From contig NC_080557.1 of the NCBI RefSeq assembly GCF_030253575.1, forward strand, positions 48,281,501 to 48,345,500: a stretch of 64,000 nt of DNA, given 5' to 3'. The notes below the pieces were generated by a model. That model saw nothing but the letters and a program-made list of their open reading frames with translations. It was not told where the DNA came from and made no database searches. Below, one piece after another: positions 1-12,025 of the stretch (positions within the stretch are counted from its first letter, which is position 1; each line of letters starts with the position of its first letter). A program made the position numbers and the translations under genes. This DNA is from Rhododendron vialii. Its lineage: Eukaryota > Streptophyta > Magnoliopsida > Ericales > Ericaceae.

Positions 1-927
1 ACGAAAGATATGACTTCAAGATGTCAACCAAGGTTTTAAATTTGTTATTGGTACATTCGAGTACCAGACCTATGTAACATGGATCTTTTTCTTGAGAAAA
101 CAATGGTTGGAGTACACAATCTTGCGATAGAGAGTTAACACGTTTGTTGCAAGTTAACTCTTGAATTTAAGTTTTATCGCTGAGTGCAGTTATTAGCATA
201 TCTTATTCAGAAGAAGACTATGGGTGATTCACATACTGTTATGCTTTCCGGAAACTAGAATAGTATGGCAAATTTGTGTTAACTCACAATTGTGAAAGTA
301 GTCTAACAATTTATTTGCGGAGAATTTCTAGGAAAAAAAAAAGCTGTTAAGGTCTTAAGTGTATTGAAGAAAGGTGGAAAAACTTCCAGCGACACCCTCA
401 ATAAACAAGGAAGCAGCCCTGCTGGGCTACTTAGGTTTGTATGAATTATGTAGGAACACAAGGTTATGTAACTGATTGAGCCGTAAACGTAACCCCGGTT
501 GCATATTTATGTGATTTCAAAGATAAGCGAAAGAGCTTCCACACACACACCCTAATTGCACACTCGTACCAAAGCAGCCTACATTTGCTTGTTCACACAT
601 AAGTAAAAACAGAAGGTTCCATATTACCTGTTATGTTTTCAAGTTTTGGTTAATAATGTGAACGTAATCTTCTTTCTGTCTGCATGTTTTGGTGATTGCT
701 CAGTGAGTAGTTGTGTCTTGATGCTTTGCTTTCAGTTAGCACGACTATTTTTATGTAAATTGATCGTTCTGAAATTAATACTTGGTTGCTAACTTGATTA
801 CTTCTGGGAACATTTGCATGCTACTTTTATGTTTTGCTTACAATCTACATGCAACTAGTTAAAGAGCTTACCTTTAGGTATTAAGTTTACGTGTATTTCC
901 AGATATTAAAATCCACTTGATTAGCAG
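1..927 (+). other. Intron of MHX (left window edge)
   Basis: No coding exon is visible here. The next exon starts at 928 after a CAG acceptor and continues a codon begun off the left edge. The exon that should carry the first exchanger repeat of MHX is not in this stretch, so all of it is read as intron. The sequence is AT-rich with no clear repeat. Confidence 0.6.
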
Positions 928-3900
928 GTTTGGGTCCTGGAACACTTGTGGGTTCTGCTGCATTCGACCTATTTCCCATCCATGCTGTTTGTGTGGTGGT
1001 ACCAAAAGCTGGAGAGTTGAAAAAGATATCGGATTTAGGAGTATGGCTAGTGGAGCTTTTTTGGTCCTTTTGGGCTTACATATGGTTATACATTATCATA
1101 GAGGTGATATTTCATATCTGTTCTCCCGAGTAAGCCATCTTAGTTTCACCCACTGTTTGTTTTTATTCTAGAATATTGTAGAACATTCCAGGTGCTCGAC
1201 ACTATATTTCGATTCAGTAACAACATGGTGCTTGACACTACATGTCCATTCAATAACCACCATATCACGACTCATGATAGAAATCAAGTCCCGACTTTGG
1301 GAGCTCTCCTTGGAAGAAAATATGGATAATGGAGTGCACTCCCATTGAGAGAACTGATGGACACAAATAACCAAAGGTTTCTGACTTTCTGTGAAGTGAG
1401 CTAACTCGTCGCTATATACATTTTCCAGCTCTACGATCTCGAAATGATCTTGCTAATGTCTTCCTTTAAACGCTTCTTAAATCATTACCAGAAGTCAATA
1501 TTTAGTTTCCCGTGTAGATTTTTCTCTGCATTCAACATATATGTGTATAGTATAACTGCAAATGGTTTTATCTTCTACAAATGTTGCATGAACTACCTAA
1601 TAGAAACAAGTTAATCAGTTCTTTTAATGGACTCATCTGCTATTGATATTTTCATTCCCTTGCACTCGCCATTTAAAGCCCAAAAATTTTGAACACAAAA
1701 TGAGGACACCCTAATTTTTCTTACTGTAGCTGCTCTATCAACAAGTTAGGAATGAAAAGGTTATCCTTGTTTTGCAGGTGTGGACTCCAAACATTGTTAC
1801 CTTGTGGGAATCCTTATTGACAGTGCTCCAGTTTGGGTTACTGCTGATGCATGCTTATGCTCAGGACAAGCGTTGGCCCTATTTGTCTCTTCCTATGTAT
1901 GATTTAAGTTGCTTGTGTTTATTTTTTTGCTTACGTGTGCATTGCACGCATATTTGTTCATGCATCACTGGCTAAGATTCTTGGTAAAAGAATTGATGTG
2001 CAATTTTTATTCCGTTTTGCATTCAGTGCAAGAACTGAGAGGCCGGAGGACTGGGTGCCAGAAGAGGTTGCTTCATGCAAACATGATAACAGTGTCTCCG
2101 TTGAACACTCTGATGATATACTAGAAGTTGCTGATGATGAACGGAAAGCCATTGTTGATATTTTCTCTATTCATTCAAGAGAAGGTAAACAGTTATTGAT
2201 AGCTGTCTATTTGTATACACTGTTTATCTCTGGAGGAAAAAGGGTTTGGAAACTGGAGGTGCGGAAAGTCAACTCCTTACCAGACTCCAGTAGAAGAGCC
2301 AGGGAAGGAGGGAAAAATCGTACCTTTTCTTATCAGACAGACACTAAATTTCCAAAACCTACTGCGCTATAGCTTCACAAAAAGTTTTCCTCCAAGCTAT
2401 CAAAACCCCAGAAATCGCTCCATTTGGTTTGCACATGGCAGAAGTATCGATAAATTTTTTTTATACCTTTGGTACGATTTGGATGAAGTCCTAGGAATGT
2501 TGAAAAACTCAGAACAATCTCTAAGCTATGTCCAAAGTTAATATATGCTATTTTATGCTTCATTAAGCTGTGAAAAACATGAAATGGAGTCAAGATAAGG
2601 TTGAAAACCAGATTCATGTTTATAGTGGCTAGTGGGTACAAGATGATTGAGAGGAAGCATAAAAAAAAAAATGTCGTGAGTTTGGTTCTAATGTGACACG
2701 CTCAACTCTGTTTGCTGTATGGCTCTTGTTTTTCATGCTACAGTCAAATCTAAATAGCCCTTCTCAAAGTATAACTTGCAGGACCTGTGTATCAGAGCGT
2801 GCCTGGTAATGATCTAGCTGAAGCCCCTGATGAACCTTTGAACAGAAAGATTGATGTCGTACAATCCCACTTGTTCTTAATTTGGAAGCAGCAATTTGTT
2901 GATGCGTTCACGGTACTGTATTGCATACCTTAGTTTTTGAAGTCTTCATTGAAAGCCTATAAACTGGAATTAGATGTCTCATCTTCACTTGGACGTTTTG
3001 GTTGCTCTATTTGCCTAGATTATATTGATAAACACTGCCTGCCATATATGATAAATTGATAGTAGTGGGAGGAAGACATGAATGTTTAGATTAAGTAAAA
3101 GAGAATTCCACAGGGTTGCAAATCAAGGGCAACTCTATGTGAGCTCTTGTTCCAAAAAAAAAAAAAAAACCCTCTATGTGAGCAAATGCATCATTAACAC
3201 GCTTTTGTTTATTCACCTTATCATGGAACAAAGTTTGTAGATGACTCGCCAAACTTCACTGGGTATTGTACTATACTACTATTCTATTCTAGCTGTTGAA
3301 AGTAGTCATAATTTCTTATTTCTTTTAACAGGTGGATAGCACAGAAGGGAGAAAATTGAACAATATCTACCTGAGGCTTGCGAGAATTTTCTGGCAGACA
3401 CTCCTTGCACCATGGAGAATTTTGTTTGCCTTTGTACCTCCACATCAAATAGCTCATGGCTGGATTGCCTTCATTTGCTCTCTAATTTTCATCAGTGGGA
3501 TAGCATACATTGTTACCCAACTCACAGATCTAATTACGTGTGTCACAGGTTGCTCCTAAATGGAGATAAATCCCCCAAGCTTTCTTTGTTCACCATGAAT
3601 ATTACTTCCATCATGTAGCTATCGCACTTAAGTGCTTCATTTGCAATTTTTTCCCGGGTTTTTCAGGAATAAATGCCTACGTGATAGCATTTACTGTATT
3701 GGCGAGTGGAACCTCGTGGCCAGATTTAGTGGCAAGCAAGATTGCTGCTGAACGGCAGACAACAGCAGACTCTGCTATAGCAAACATCACTTGCAGGTTC
3801 ATTTTTTACTTCCACTACAGTTATCCTTGCTACACTGGTAAAAACTTAGGCCCACTTTGAAATTCACTTCTTGTAGTCATTGGAGCGTGGTGTTCATCTT

Positions 3901-4717
3901 AAAATCTCATTAAGTGACATTTATATTGAACCCAAAGTTGTTTTCATACCGAACCCATTACCAGCAGTCACTAGCTTGAGTATCATCATCTACTGTCCTG
4001 GAAGGGTGTGTTGCAGGGTTCAAGTCCCAGTAAACTCGAAACAAAAGGTTAAGGTGCAAGTCTAAGGATTGAATGCTATTTTCAGAGTCGGACTAACAAA
4101 TGTCGTTATTTAGAAGTAGAGGGGGAGCTTTTTCCCCTTTTCAGATCCGTCTTAAGTGAGGAAATACTCCTGGTTTGTTTTTTGAACAGCAAAGAAGGAT
4201 AAATTTATTAATCAAAGTAAAATTACAATGATTAAAAACATAGAAAGTACAAAACATCATAACGAATGAAATGCATCACAATCGACTCCCAACCTGCCCG
4301 GAAATCACATGCCGCTAACTACCCCAAGAGCAGACCACATTAAACGAATCAAAACAGCAGTAAATACTCCTAGTTAAGAACTTTGAATTGATATTGTTGC
4401 CTCATTTCTCCTTTTGTAGCAATTCGGTGAACATTTATGTGGGCATAGGCATTCCATGGCTCATTGACACAGCATACAACTACATAGCCTATAAGGAACC
4501 GTTGAGGATCAAGAATGCCGAGGGGCTCAGCTTCTGTTTGCTTGTTTTCTTTGCTACTTCTGCCGGCTGCATTGTTGTTCTGGTATTTAGGCGAATAACA
4601 TTGGGTGCTGAGCTTGGAGGGCCAAGGCTATGGGCCTGGGTAACTTTTGTGTACTTCATGTTGCTTTGGATGATTTTCGTTGTGCTGTCCTCCCTTAAAG
4701 TTTCAGGCATCATCTGA
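928..4717 (+). CDS. MHX: Vacuolar magnesium(zinc)/proton exchanger MHX, 3' part
   Basis: MHX is a tonoplast antiporter of the NCX/CaCA family that exchanges protons for Mg2+ and Zn2+. Seven exons are supported by GT-AG sites and matching phases: 928-1103, 1778-1896, 2027-2184, 2782-2912, 3332-3548, 3667-3796 and 4420-4717 (stop TGA). Together they encode about 409 residues of a protein usually near 540 long. Visible parts are the [14 protein letters not shown] membrane segment, an acidic cytosolic loop (ARTERPEDW to about FVDAFT), the [16 protein letters not shown] segment, the second exchanger repeat [17 protein letters not shown] followed by [14 protein letters not shown], and a final membrane hairpin ending SSLKVSGII. 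The N-terminal exons with the first repeat lie off the left edge. The gene converges on PHR2, the same neighbour as in Arabidopsis. Family assignment is very secure. The exact 1896/2027 junction (giving LPIARTE) is inferred from phase. Confidence 0.92.
3133..3183 (+). repeat. Tiny poly(A) insertion with 12-bp direct repeats in an MHX intron
   Basis: The 12-mer CTCTATGTGAGC occurs at 3133-3144 and again at 3172-3183. Between the copies lie 27 bases: TCTTGTTCC, a run of 16 A, then CC. This has the shape of a severely 5'-truncated retroposon with a target-site duplication. Similar objects occur at 24696, 29162, 41440 and 53411. Confidence 0.6.
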
Positions 4718-5531
4718 GGAGTTCAATTTTCCCCTGAAATATTATTTGTTTCACTTCCCCTACTTTTCATTGATAGTGCTTTGTTGTAAAGCTTTCTAGG
4801 ATTCAAATATAAAATCCATACAAGGGTTTGGTCATCCATTGTGATAGAATTAGTAAATGAATAGAAAAAGAGAACGTTGACTGGTTTCATGGTATTCAAG
4901 GACATGTATTGCTAGACCAAGCTTCTTTAATAGTGCAAGTAGTATTACAATGGTCCTTGTCCGTGTTCTTGCTTCTCAAATATCTTTAATTTACTTGTGG
5001 GTATTGTATTGAGTCGTGATGTATCCTATCCCTTTTCGTCTCTTATATAAACCTTGAAGCACTTGTTATGCAACAAGATTGCGAACCACACGCACACACA
5101 ACGAATTGGAGCAATCACAGAGAAACAGACAAGAATTTTTCGTGGTTCTTCAAAATGGGGTACATCCACGAGGGCCACTGATTTCAATATATGCAGTAGG
5201 ATTACAATCGCTCAACTCACACAGATTGTACAAGGCAAGGAAAGTAAGTTGAGCAACGGCTGGGAGATGATAAGGCACACTAGCAAAGGCTCTTCTTTAA
5301 TGCTCCTGAAACCTCAACTGCAGCTTCTTCTGTGTGATTGGTGTATGTGTGAGTTTATGGGAAAACTTGGGGGACAATTGGATCCTACTAGTTTGGAAAT
5401 ATTCAGTGTATTCAATCTCCTTCATTATCATTCTTAATCGCTTCCATCGGTTTCCTTAAGTGATCATCAATTTATATTTTCGGGATCCAATATATATTGT
5501 TATGTACATATAATTTAATATGTTCTACACA

Positions 5532-5792
5532 CTCCCTTTGTCCCCATTTGTTGGTCTCAAGTAACACTTTTTGTTGTTTTAAAAAGATTGTCCCTCTTCA
5601 ACAGTAAATGGGCACTATTAAATAAATTTTTACTTTTGCCTGCCCTTTTATAAATGAGAAGTACTAACAAAGTAAGAAAATAGAATGATTGGAGAGTAAA
5701 AATGAAAAATAAGATGATAAGAGATGCAATGATTGTGTCCTCTTATTAAGTTGGAATCTCTTAAAGAAGCCAACAAATGAGGACGAAGAGAA
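5532..5792. mobile_element. Stowaway/mariner-like MITE, degraded
   Basis: The left end CTCCCTTTGTCCCCATTTG is the imperfect reverse complement of the right end CAAATGAGGACGAAGAG at about 5773-5790. The CTCCCT-start and GTCC motif are typical of mariner-class MITEs in plants. The TA target duplication is not clean, so the exact ends are uncertain. Confidence 0.55.
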
Positions 5793-6354
5793 TAATAATG
5801 TTTGGTTTGTAGTTTTTGAGATAAAAAAGTTCTATAGGTTCGTGTATTTTTTTGTCTTTAGTAAATTTTTTTAACATTTTAACAAACTCTTTTACTTTTT
5901 GAAGAGAGGTATGTTATGTACATGCAAAAAGTAAAAAAAAAAGTAAACAATTAGACAAAAAATTACTAAAGACGAAAAAACACGGATGACGAAACAGTCA
6001 AATTTTGGAGAAATTATTTCTGAGAGGAGAACCAAACAAAATTGTTGGTCCCACAAAACTTGAATATTTATATGCTAACTAAATGAAGTGAGTCTCGGTA
6101 TTTGTTATACTCATTTCTAAATTTGTTGATGCGGATCCCACTTAGCCTATCTCATCTGACGAGGAAAAGAGGCAAAACAATATTATGGGTCCCACAAAGA
6201 TTGAATATTTATATCCTAGCTTAATGCGGTGGGTCCTATTTGATGGTTTGCTCTCTCGAAAAGATTTAATGATATCTTGGTCGATTTTGGATTCCACAAG
6301 CGATGATGGAAAAACGCATTCCTACTTTTATTTTATAGGTTGTTTACGTTAGTG

Positions 6355-6720
6355 ATTAACTTATGCAAAATAATTTTTTGATTGTCTTTATTCAAAATTT
6401 TTTTTTTTTTGCATTTGTTAGTTTTACGGCAAACTTTTATGTGATATGGGTGAGTAAAGATGAGAGGAACCTGAAAAGTAAAAAATTATGACTTTTACAC
6501 AAGTATTTTGGAAAATATCCAAATAAAAACTCGAAAAGTCAGTTTTTGACCTTTTCTTGGATATTTCACAAAATACTAGTGTAAAAGTCATAATTTTTTA
6601 TTTTTCCGGTTCCTCTCATCCTTACTCGCCCGTATCACATAAAAATTTGGCGTAAAACTAACAAATGTAAATTTTTTTTGAATAAGGACAAAACCAAAAA
6701 ATTGTGGTGAATAAATTAGC
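6355..6720. repeat. Fold-back repeat, family A
   Basis: Two long arms of about 170 bases are inverted relative to each other around a centre near 6540. The left arm carries GCATTTGTTAGTTTTACGG and GAGAGGAACCTGAAAAGTAA; the right arm carries their inverted counterparts (GGTTCCTCTCATCC, AACTAACAAATG). The same modules recur at about 35155-35340, 35870-36200 and 56425-56740. It has no coding capacity and is probably a hairpin-forming MITE. Confidence 0.7.
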
Positions 6721-7496
6721 ATGAACAGGGTTAGTATACAGGTTTGGTTGCCGATCAAATGAAAACACAGGGCCAAAGTTAGCAAACGTGAGCTACTTGT
6801 ACCCAAGACTTGGATGGGAGGTTTGAGCTCACTGCTTTTCTATACTTGTAGCACCCCACTCCCTCTGCTGTTCCTACCCGTTCCCTCTTCCTTCCCGCCC
6901 CCGGAGAGCATTGAGCAGTTAGCATTCGAGGAAGATGTCTTTCCGGCTAATGTAAAAGCCTAGAACGCATACCATAACATGGGTCAAACACAAGAGATAT
7001 GGGTGGAGACGTGGCTGATACTAGAGTGGAATTTAGTGCCTTTTATGTTCACTGTTTTCCTATTTTACACATAACCGAGTTTCAAATTAAGATTCTTGCA
7101 TGAGCCATTTAAAGGTTGAGAAAGCGTTTAGATCATATGCACTCCCAGCTATTGGCTTTACCACAATTGAAGCTGATAAAAAGGGAAAAAGGCATTAAAC
7201 AAATCGTCGCAATACATAAGACCATAACAAAGCAATGGAAAGCAGAACCACACGGATCTGTTATTCACGAGGAGATAAATTAACATCCGAAATGTTTTAA
7301 GGGGCGAAGCGACCATAACGACCTTCTCAAGAACACCAAAGCTTCCTTCCATGTGCAACAAATTATTTGACAGTGATGCAGCTCACTTTTTAAGAAAGAA
7401 CCGTAATCCAAAACCTAAATGGCTACAGGCTGAAATATCATTAGCAAACGGAATACACCCCCACCAAGAGTCTGATTTTTGTTTTCAAGTTTCTGC

Positions 7497-10400
7497 TTAA
7501 GCAGTGGCACCTGCATAAGCCGTGACTGGAGTGGTACTCTGTTGTCTACCTGCGCTGTATTTCTTGGTGATGAATCTGCAAAAGCCAACACAAGAATCAC
7601 TAGCACCAGCAGTTTCACTAAAGAAGACTTATATTCTGGAGCAGAAGTGTTCAATTGGAATTTTTTTATACAAAATTAAAAAAATCACTAGCCAATAAAT
7701 AATTGGAGCAGGAATAGGCAAGGTTCATATGGTGATACAGATTATGGGGAAAATCTTAGTTATATTGGCGTATGAGTTAAGAATGGTATGTGGAGATACC
7801 TGAAGAAATCCCTCCATAACAACTCATACATCAACCAGTGCATCCCAGTATCAGAAGGCCCACTGCCACCATCTTTCTGGTTTGAGGCAGCAGAAATTGT
7901 CCTGCCAATGACACGAATCAGCTGAATCTCAGAAAATGTTGGACAATCTTGTTAACAAGTACATATTTTCTCAACCTGTAGACCTGAGCACATTAAACTA
8001 AGCCCTACCTGGAAATGGATTTCTTCAAATCATCAAACATTGAGCGGGGGGAGAGGCATCCCATAGAGAGCCATGGAGAGATTTTGCAGGAAAAGTTTGC
8101 ACCATAAATGCTGTCATTGTTGCCATTCTTGGTTCCATTGTTTGGTTGCGCTCGGCATTCAGCTGCGAATTTTGTAAGCCTCTGCAATGCTTCAGTTTCT
8201 CCTCCCACCAGAGAAGCATTGGCAGCCGGCTTGCCATCCTGCATAAGGACAATGACGACACTGTCACTTTTTAGAAGCAGAACAAAGATGTCTGTTAGTT
8301 TTACTCAGGTTTACCAATGACTGTTGAAATATTGGTCACATAATAGGTCAGAAAGAAATTGGGGTAAACTCTGCAGGCAGCATTGAAATGGGTGACTCAC
8401 TGCAAGAGATCTGTTAGAACTTTGTAGACCAGTTGACAATAGGTAGCGCAGCCTCTAGATTATACAGACCATCAAGCTTGGGTGGCTTAGAGATGCCATG
8501 TGGGACAAGTCCAAAGTTCCAAACAATATCAATTCAAAGGAATGCTACAATGTCTAGGACTCATGACATCTTCAACAATTCTTACAGCATCTCAACCATT
8601 AGTATTGAGCTTTACTGGAAAAGGATGGAAATAATTACTAACTAACCCAAGATAAACACCGAATATGGCGAAATGACTATGCACTATTACATCCTTGATC
8701 GATAAAGTGTGCTTCTGACAAAAGCGGCATGACTAGCGGATTCACGAAATCTAAACACAATCTTTCATTCATCAGGCAGATTCACAGCCATCGAGAAGGA
8801 ACCTCGTGGATGACATCGAAAGGATACACAGCCCACATAGATGGGAGATCACTGAAAGCACTAATGCTAAAGAGGTACGTATGGGCTACAGCTACAAGCA
8901 GCATAAATGGACATCAAAAGACTGGCAATTGGAAGAAACTACACTGAACAAACCATACTACCGCAACATAAAGACACCTTATAGGCTTATACCATGTTTT
9001 TTCTCAGTCAAGGGCAGCATAGTAATTCCATTTTCTATCAATATTGTCCAAGTAAAGCAACAAAGGCTTGGAATTAGGCAAAGATGGCAAATCATGAGCA
9101 TAATTCAACTCGAAGAAAAAGAATGAAGGCAAAGAAAGCGGTAAGAATGAAATAGAATGACGTAATTAGAGCATCCTCAATGTAATAATAAAAACCAAAA
9201 GGTTGCTAAAGTTAGCAATGTGTGCTCAAAAAAGTGCTCACATTGTAATAATCAAACTTAGCAACCTCTTAACCAATAATCAAATTTGGGCATTTGGATA
9301 ATCAAAACTAGCAACTTTTTGCCAATAACCCAATTTATTGTATCCCACAGCTTCTCAATCAAGTACAAGTGTACAACCATCATGGGAAAGTGGAACTCAC
9401 TCTCCATAAAGCAAATGCTTTATTGGTAGGTGAAACTCACTCTCCACTTTGGCAAGTGGTTGTGCATTTAACAATATTGATCACTTTATGGATAACAAAT
9501 GCTCTTCACTTTCACTTATCTTACTAGAATGACATTTAACGTAGACCATTAGATTGAGAAGAAAAAAACTTACCATTAGATTTGAATTTTTGCCAACTCA
9601 TTTTGATTATGGGCAAAAAATAAACAATGTGGGACTTGACATTACTAACTTTAACAACCTCTAAATGGATAATCAAAATCTGATGTGGCAAGGCTTGATT
9701 ATTCACTTTTGATCTATGTAACACGGACACGGATATGGACACGGGACACAACAATTCTAAAAAAATGGGGATACGGACTCGGCAAGGGACACGCCATGTG
9801 TATAAATAAATAAAAAATAAATATATGTACATATATAAAAAAAAATTATGAACCATTGTATATGAATAATTTCACAAATTGTATAAAAAAATTTCAAAGG
9901 CATAATTACAGTTTAACCCAAATGTTTTAAATAATTTCATATTAACCCCCAAAATTTTAAAAATATTACATTTTGACCCCTAGCCATGTCCCCGGCGTGT
10001 CCTCAGCCGTGTCCCATATCAAAAAATAATAAAAATTATTGGACACGCCATGTGGCGTGTCCAATACGTGTCCCCGAGTCCAATACGTGAACACGGCGCC
10101 CTTTTGGAGTGTCGGTGCTACATAGCTTTTGATTATTACATTGAGGATGCTCTTAGTTTCACTTCAATCATCCTCTTAATAAGTTTCACCACTCACGTAT
10201 AGAACTTCACGCATATAGATTGTAACTGTATTCTACTAATCAAACCTGTGTCAAACCATTCAACAGTACTCATACTGCAAACACACTTTGAATGTTGGAA
10301 AAAAAGGAAAGATGAAAACAATTACTGTACTTAGAAGCTTAAACTTCAAACAGATACAAAACCTCTCATGTCAGGTCACATGATCTGTCACAAACACAAA

Positions 10401-12025
10401 CACATTCGCAGTGCCACCCAGCCACTGAGCTACATAAATGTTAATCACTTGCCTGATTTTCCCGTACAATACCAACAGCTTAAAGGCAACATACTAGAAG
10501 TGCTCTTACAGAACCAACAAGAAACAAAATACAAGAACACAGAAATATCTGAAACTATGACTAGTTTTCTTTGTAATTGAACGGTATGCCTTCCTGGTTT
10601 TTCTCTGACATGATGTGTTCTTTCAAAAAAGTTTGGATTACCACAAACAAGTAAACAAGACAAATAACGTAGTAAAGAATAAGGGACGGCATAACTCAAA
10701 AGACTATTTTTGCATTACTAGAATATTAGTGCTATGGTTTCCGAATGAAGGAAGCAAGGTAATAAGCACAACAATTGAATTGGGTCTCTAGGCATGCCCG
10801 TTCTGGTGCTTCCCACTTTGACTTGGGTGTATGGTTTCACGGCATAAGTTCCCTTGATTTTCCTGATTCTTGGAGGTACAAGGGGGTTGCTATTCAGTGG
10901 CAGAACATATTGCGAGCAGCTACTTAGTCTATATATTTCCAAAGTTTAAGTCTATCTCACATCCTCCCCTCTCATACCCCATCGATTAGGATTACATGGA
11001 TACCGAGGACATAAAAAAACTGAACCAAACAAAGCACATACCTGACCCAATGTAGCACTTGGGTTGAGACCCAAATCAACCAACGACGGAATCTCCCCAA
11101 CTTCAGTATCCCCCATAGACGGCAACCCCTTCAACTGATCCAACGCCTCGATAGTTTTCCTAATCTCTAACCCCTGCACTTTCTCCTTGAACCCACCATA
11201 ATTCGTTGGCATTTCCTCCAACTTAAACGGCAAATCATCCATATGGTACAAAGTACTCCCCCAAAAGTACTTCACCTCAACTCCCTCATCCTTCAACGCC
11301 TCCTCAATCTTCTCCTCAGCCTTAACCTCCTCATGTGACACCTCTCTATGCGCAAACACCGCATCCGCCCCGGTTTCTTTAACCAACTCAACCAATACAC
11401 TCTCAGGCTTCCCAATCCTAACAATTAGGTCAGACCCACGTTCTCTAAGGTTCTTCCTAAGGTCCGAAACGGATTCAATCAAGAACGTGGCCCGGTAGGG
11501 TCCGGTCTTATCGAACCCGGTTGAGGACTTCCCGTAATCCCTTGGGTCGAAGCAGTAGACGGGCAGGACGGACCCGGATTCGTTGTTGGCGGAGTTTAGG
11601 GTTTCGTTGTCGTGAACACGGAGGTCGTTTCGGAACCATACGATGGAGCATCGACGAATGCCGGCGGGGTTGGTGGGGTCGGATGGGCGGCGGGGGTTTA
11701 GAGAGAGAGGGGCTTGGAGAGGGTTGGATGAGATGGTGGATTTGTGGGAGGGTTTCGGAGGGGAGAAGGTGGAGGAGAGAGAGAGGGAGGAGAGAGAGGA
11801 GATTTGGGTGGGGATTTTGACACTTTTGGGGTTAATGAAAAGAAGGGAGGTGATTTTGGGAGGGATGAGGAAGTTTGGTGTGGGTAGGAGGAGGGTTGGG
11901 GAGAGAGAGAGGGAGAGTGAAGCGGTTGGGAGAGGGTTGAAGGGTAAGATGGGAAGAAGCTCGGTTTGGTCATCTGATGGTGTTTGGGGTTCTGGTTTTT
12001 CCAGGGTTTGGTTCTTGGAGTCCAT
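7497..12025 (-). CDS. PHR2: Photolyase/cryptochrome-like protein PHR2
   Basis: Four exons on the minus strand join in phase: 12025-11042, 8238-8009, 7901-7800 and 7575-7497, giving about 464 residues (Arabidopsis PHR2 is of similar length). Residues 1 to about 125 are Ser/Pro-rich and may be a plastid-targeting or linker region. The photolyase N-terminal (antenna-type, Rossmann) domain starts at CSIVWFRNDLRVHDNETL and includes VLPVYCFDPRDYGKS, GADAVFAHREVSHEEVKAE and KYFWGSTLYHMDDLPF. A later exon gives YGANFSCKISPWLSMGCLSP and WLMYELLWRDFFRFITKKYS, then the protein ends. It therefore stops early in the FAD-binding region of normal photolyases, as in known PHR2 proteins, whose role (blue-light sensing or repair) is unsettled. 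The start ATG at 12025 is followed by a continuously open frame. Intron 1 is 2.8 kb and holds nested MITEs. Confidence 0.93.
9169..10152. mobile_element. PIF/Harbinger (Tourist-type) MITE in PHR2 intron 1
   Basis: Terminal inverted repeats GAGCATCCTCAATGTAATAA (left) and the reverse complement of ATTATTACATTGAGGATGCTC (right) are flanked by a 3-bp TTA duplication at 9166-9168 and 10153-10155, as expected for Harbinger elements. The length is 984 bp, of which 412 bp is a nested hAT element plus its 8-bp duplication. No transposase is encoded. A related terminus is seen at about 33165. Confidence 0.85.
9714..10125. mobile_element. hAT-type MITE nested in the Harbinger MITE
   Basis: Ends CTATGTAACACGGACAC and (reverse complement of right end) CTATGTAGCACCGACAC form the terminal inverted repeats. 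An exact 8-bp direct repeat CTTTTGAT lies at 9706-9713 and 10126-10133, the diagnostic length for hAT insertion. The interior is rich in GACACG/CGTGTC motifs and does not code. Confidence 0.85.

Larger units (their letters stand above)
4718..7496. other. Spacer between the convergent MHX and PHR2 genes
   Basis: No gene is supported. About 5040-5180 resembles the transcribed end of a copia-type LTR (a TATATAA box near 5044, then a purine-rich stretch and a CGTGGTTC motif), but I cannot define its ends. Two MITE-like elements at 5532-5792 and 6355-6720 are listed separately. An imperfect inverted repeat also lies at about 5838-5992. The 127-residue open frame at 5054-5437 looks like chance reading of repeat DNA. 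Confidence 0.5.

Noticed and set aside
5054-5437. 127-residue open frame
   Set aside because: No recognisable domain; the DNA resembles an LTR end, and the frame starts within a repeat-like leader.
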